14,118 nucleotides of DNA from a candidate division WWE3 bacterium (GTDB taxonomy: Bacteria > Patescibacteriota > 4484-211 > JAGQKX01): the NCBI GenBank assembly GCA_020429905.1, contig JAGQKX010000004.1, forward strand, positions 1 through 14,118. Direction: 5' to 3'. The translations under genes were made by a program, and so were the position numbers. Below the pieces are notes generated by a model, which was not told the DNA's origin, ran no database searches, and worked only from the letters and a program-made list of their open reading frames with translations. Below, in pieces: positions 13,287-14,118 of the stretch; positions within the stretch are counted from its first letter, which is position 1; every line of letters starts with the position of its first letter.

Positions 13287-14118
13287 TTATGCTTCAGAAT
13301 CTTCAGATTCGTTCGATTGTTCTTCTTCGACCACTTCACCTTCCGCCGCATCTCCAGAGCCAGTCGCGTTTTCGGCATTAGCCTGGTCTTCCTGAACATT
13401 TTTATACAATTCTGAACCAATCTGCTGAATGGTCTCACTAAGATCATTTATCTTTGCTTCGATTGGGTCTGGTTCATCCTCGTTCAAAACTTCCCGAAGT
13501 GCTTTAACTTTTTCTTCTACTTGTTCGATAATCGCGCTATCTACCTTATCTTTTGACTCTTTGATGGCTTTTTCTGCAGAGTAGATTAAGGTATCAGCTC
13601 GATTTCTGAGTTCGATTACTTTTTTGCGCTTTTCATCTTCATCTTTGTTGGCATCTGCCTCTTGACGCATCTTTTCTACTTCGTCGTCACTGAGTCCAGT
13701 TGAATCAGTAATAGTAATTTTTTGTTCTACACCGGTTGCTTTGTCTTTGGCTGAAACATTGAGAATTCCATTAGCGTCAATATCAAACGTGACCTCAACT
13801 TGAGGAACTCCTCGTGGTGCTGGCGGAATTCCGGACAAAATAAACTTCCCGAGTGACTTGTTATCATTAGCCATCGGACGTTCCCCTTGTAGCACATGAA
13901 CCTCCACTGAAGTCTGACTATCAGCAGCGGTCGAAAAAATTTGGCTTTTTGAAGCCGGAATCGTGGTATTTCGCTCAATAAGCGGAGTGCTTACGCCACC
14001 GAGCGTTTCGATACCTAATGTAAGCGGAGTTACATCTAACAGCAAAATATCTTTCACTTCACCACCCAAAACGCCTGCTTGGATCGCTGCACCAATCGCT
14101 ACTACCTCATCGGGATTA
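13287..14118 (-). CDS. dnaK: Chaperone DnaK (Hsp70), C-terminal part
   Basis: Partial: the reading frame continues past the right edge (first whole codon at 14117), so the start and most of the ATPase domain are outside the window; 276 residues are visible. DnaK is the cytoplasmic ATP-driven chaperone that works with DnaJ and GrpE. The fragment starts with the end of the nucleotide-binding domain, [15 protein letters not shown]. The interdomain linker [18 protein letters not shown] follows, then the beta-sandwich substrate-binding domain ([55 protein letters not shown], all classical). Next is the helical lid, and a disordered acidic tail ending ESEDSEA. Conservation is high and no frameshift is seen. 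The internal TTG at 14069 is not a start. dnaJ follows after 75 bp containing a terminator-like hairpin. Confidence 0.98.
   Translation of the reverse strand, partial: NPDEVVAIGAAIQAGVLGGEVKDILLLDVTPLTLGIETLGGVSTPLIERNTTIPASKSQIFSTAADSQTSVEVHVLQGERPMANDNKSLGKFILSGIPPAPRGVPQVEVTFDIDANGILNVSAKDKATGVEQKITITDSTGLSDDEVEKMRQEADANKDEDEKRKKVIELRNRADTLIYSAEKAIKESKDKVDSAIIEQVEEKVKALREVLNEDEPDPIEAKINDLSETIQQIGSELYKNVQEDQANAENATGSGDAAEGEVVEEEQSNESEDSEA

Overview
The window looks like chromosomal DNA of a Patescibacteria/CPR-type bacterium. This is an inference from gene style: a compact 366-residue RpoD without the long non-conserved insert, an orphan membrane histidine kinase with a non-canonical H-box, tight gene packing, several genes lacking a Shine-Dalgarno, and a single-pass TIG-domain surface protein. 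TGA is used as a stop (glycosyltransferase at 9633, HAD gene at 12035), so the code is the standard bacterial one rather than the UGA-Gly code of some CPR lineages. The lineage is not proven.

Layout. Positions 1-2258 (+): 3' end of uppP, a six-TM histidine kinase and a seven-TM protein of unknown function. Positions 2239-5900 (-): metallophosphoesterase, dnaG and rpoD in that order, a form of the conserved dnaG-rpoD 'macromolecular synthesis' neighbourhood; rpoD's 3' end overlaps the convergent seven-TM gene by 20 bp. Positions 5901-6289 are a long gene-free stretch with divergent promoters and an approximately 300-nt leader full of inverted repeats. It precedes a 578-residue membrane-anchored TIG protein (6290-8026), which ends at a strong terminator. 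Positions 8169-8257 hold tRNA-Ser(GGA). Positions 8356-11213 (+): three overlapping or abutting glycosyltransferase genes behind a promoter embedded in a 12-bp inverted repeat. Positions 11289-12035 (+): a HAD phosphatase with its own promoter, strong RBS and terminator. Positions 12078-14118 (-): dnaJ and the 3' part of dnaK, separated by a terminator-like hairpin that almost touches the dnaJ start codon.

How the parts relate. UppP (lipid-carrier recycling) and the glycosyltransferases point to cell-envelope work, while dnaG/rpoD and dnaK/dnaJ are housekeeping. The least explained region is 5956-8026: a near-consensus promoter, a structured leader and a membrane/TIG protein whose C-terminal half I cannot place in a family. 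No CRISPR array, insertion sequence or phage gene was seen.
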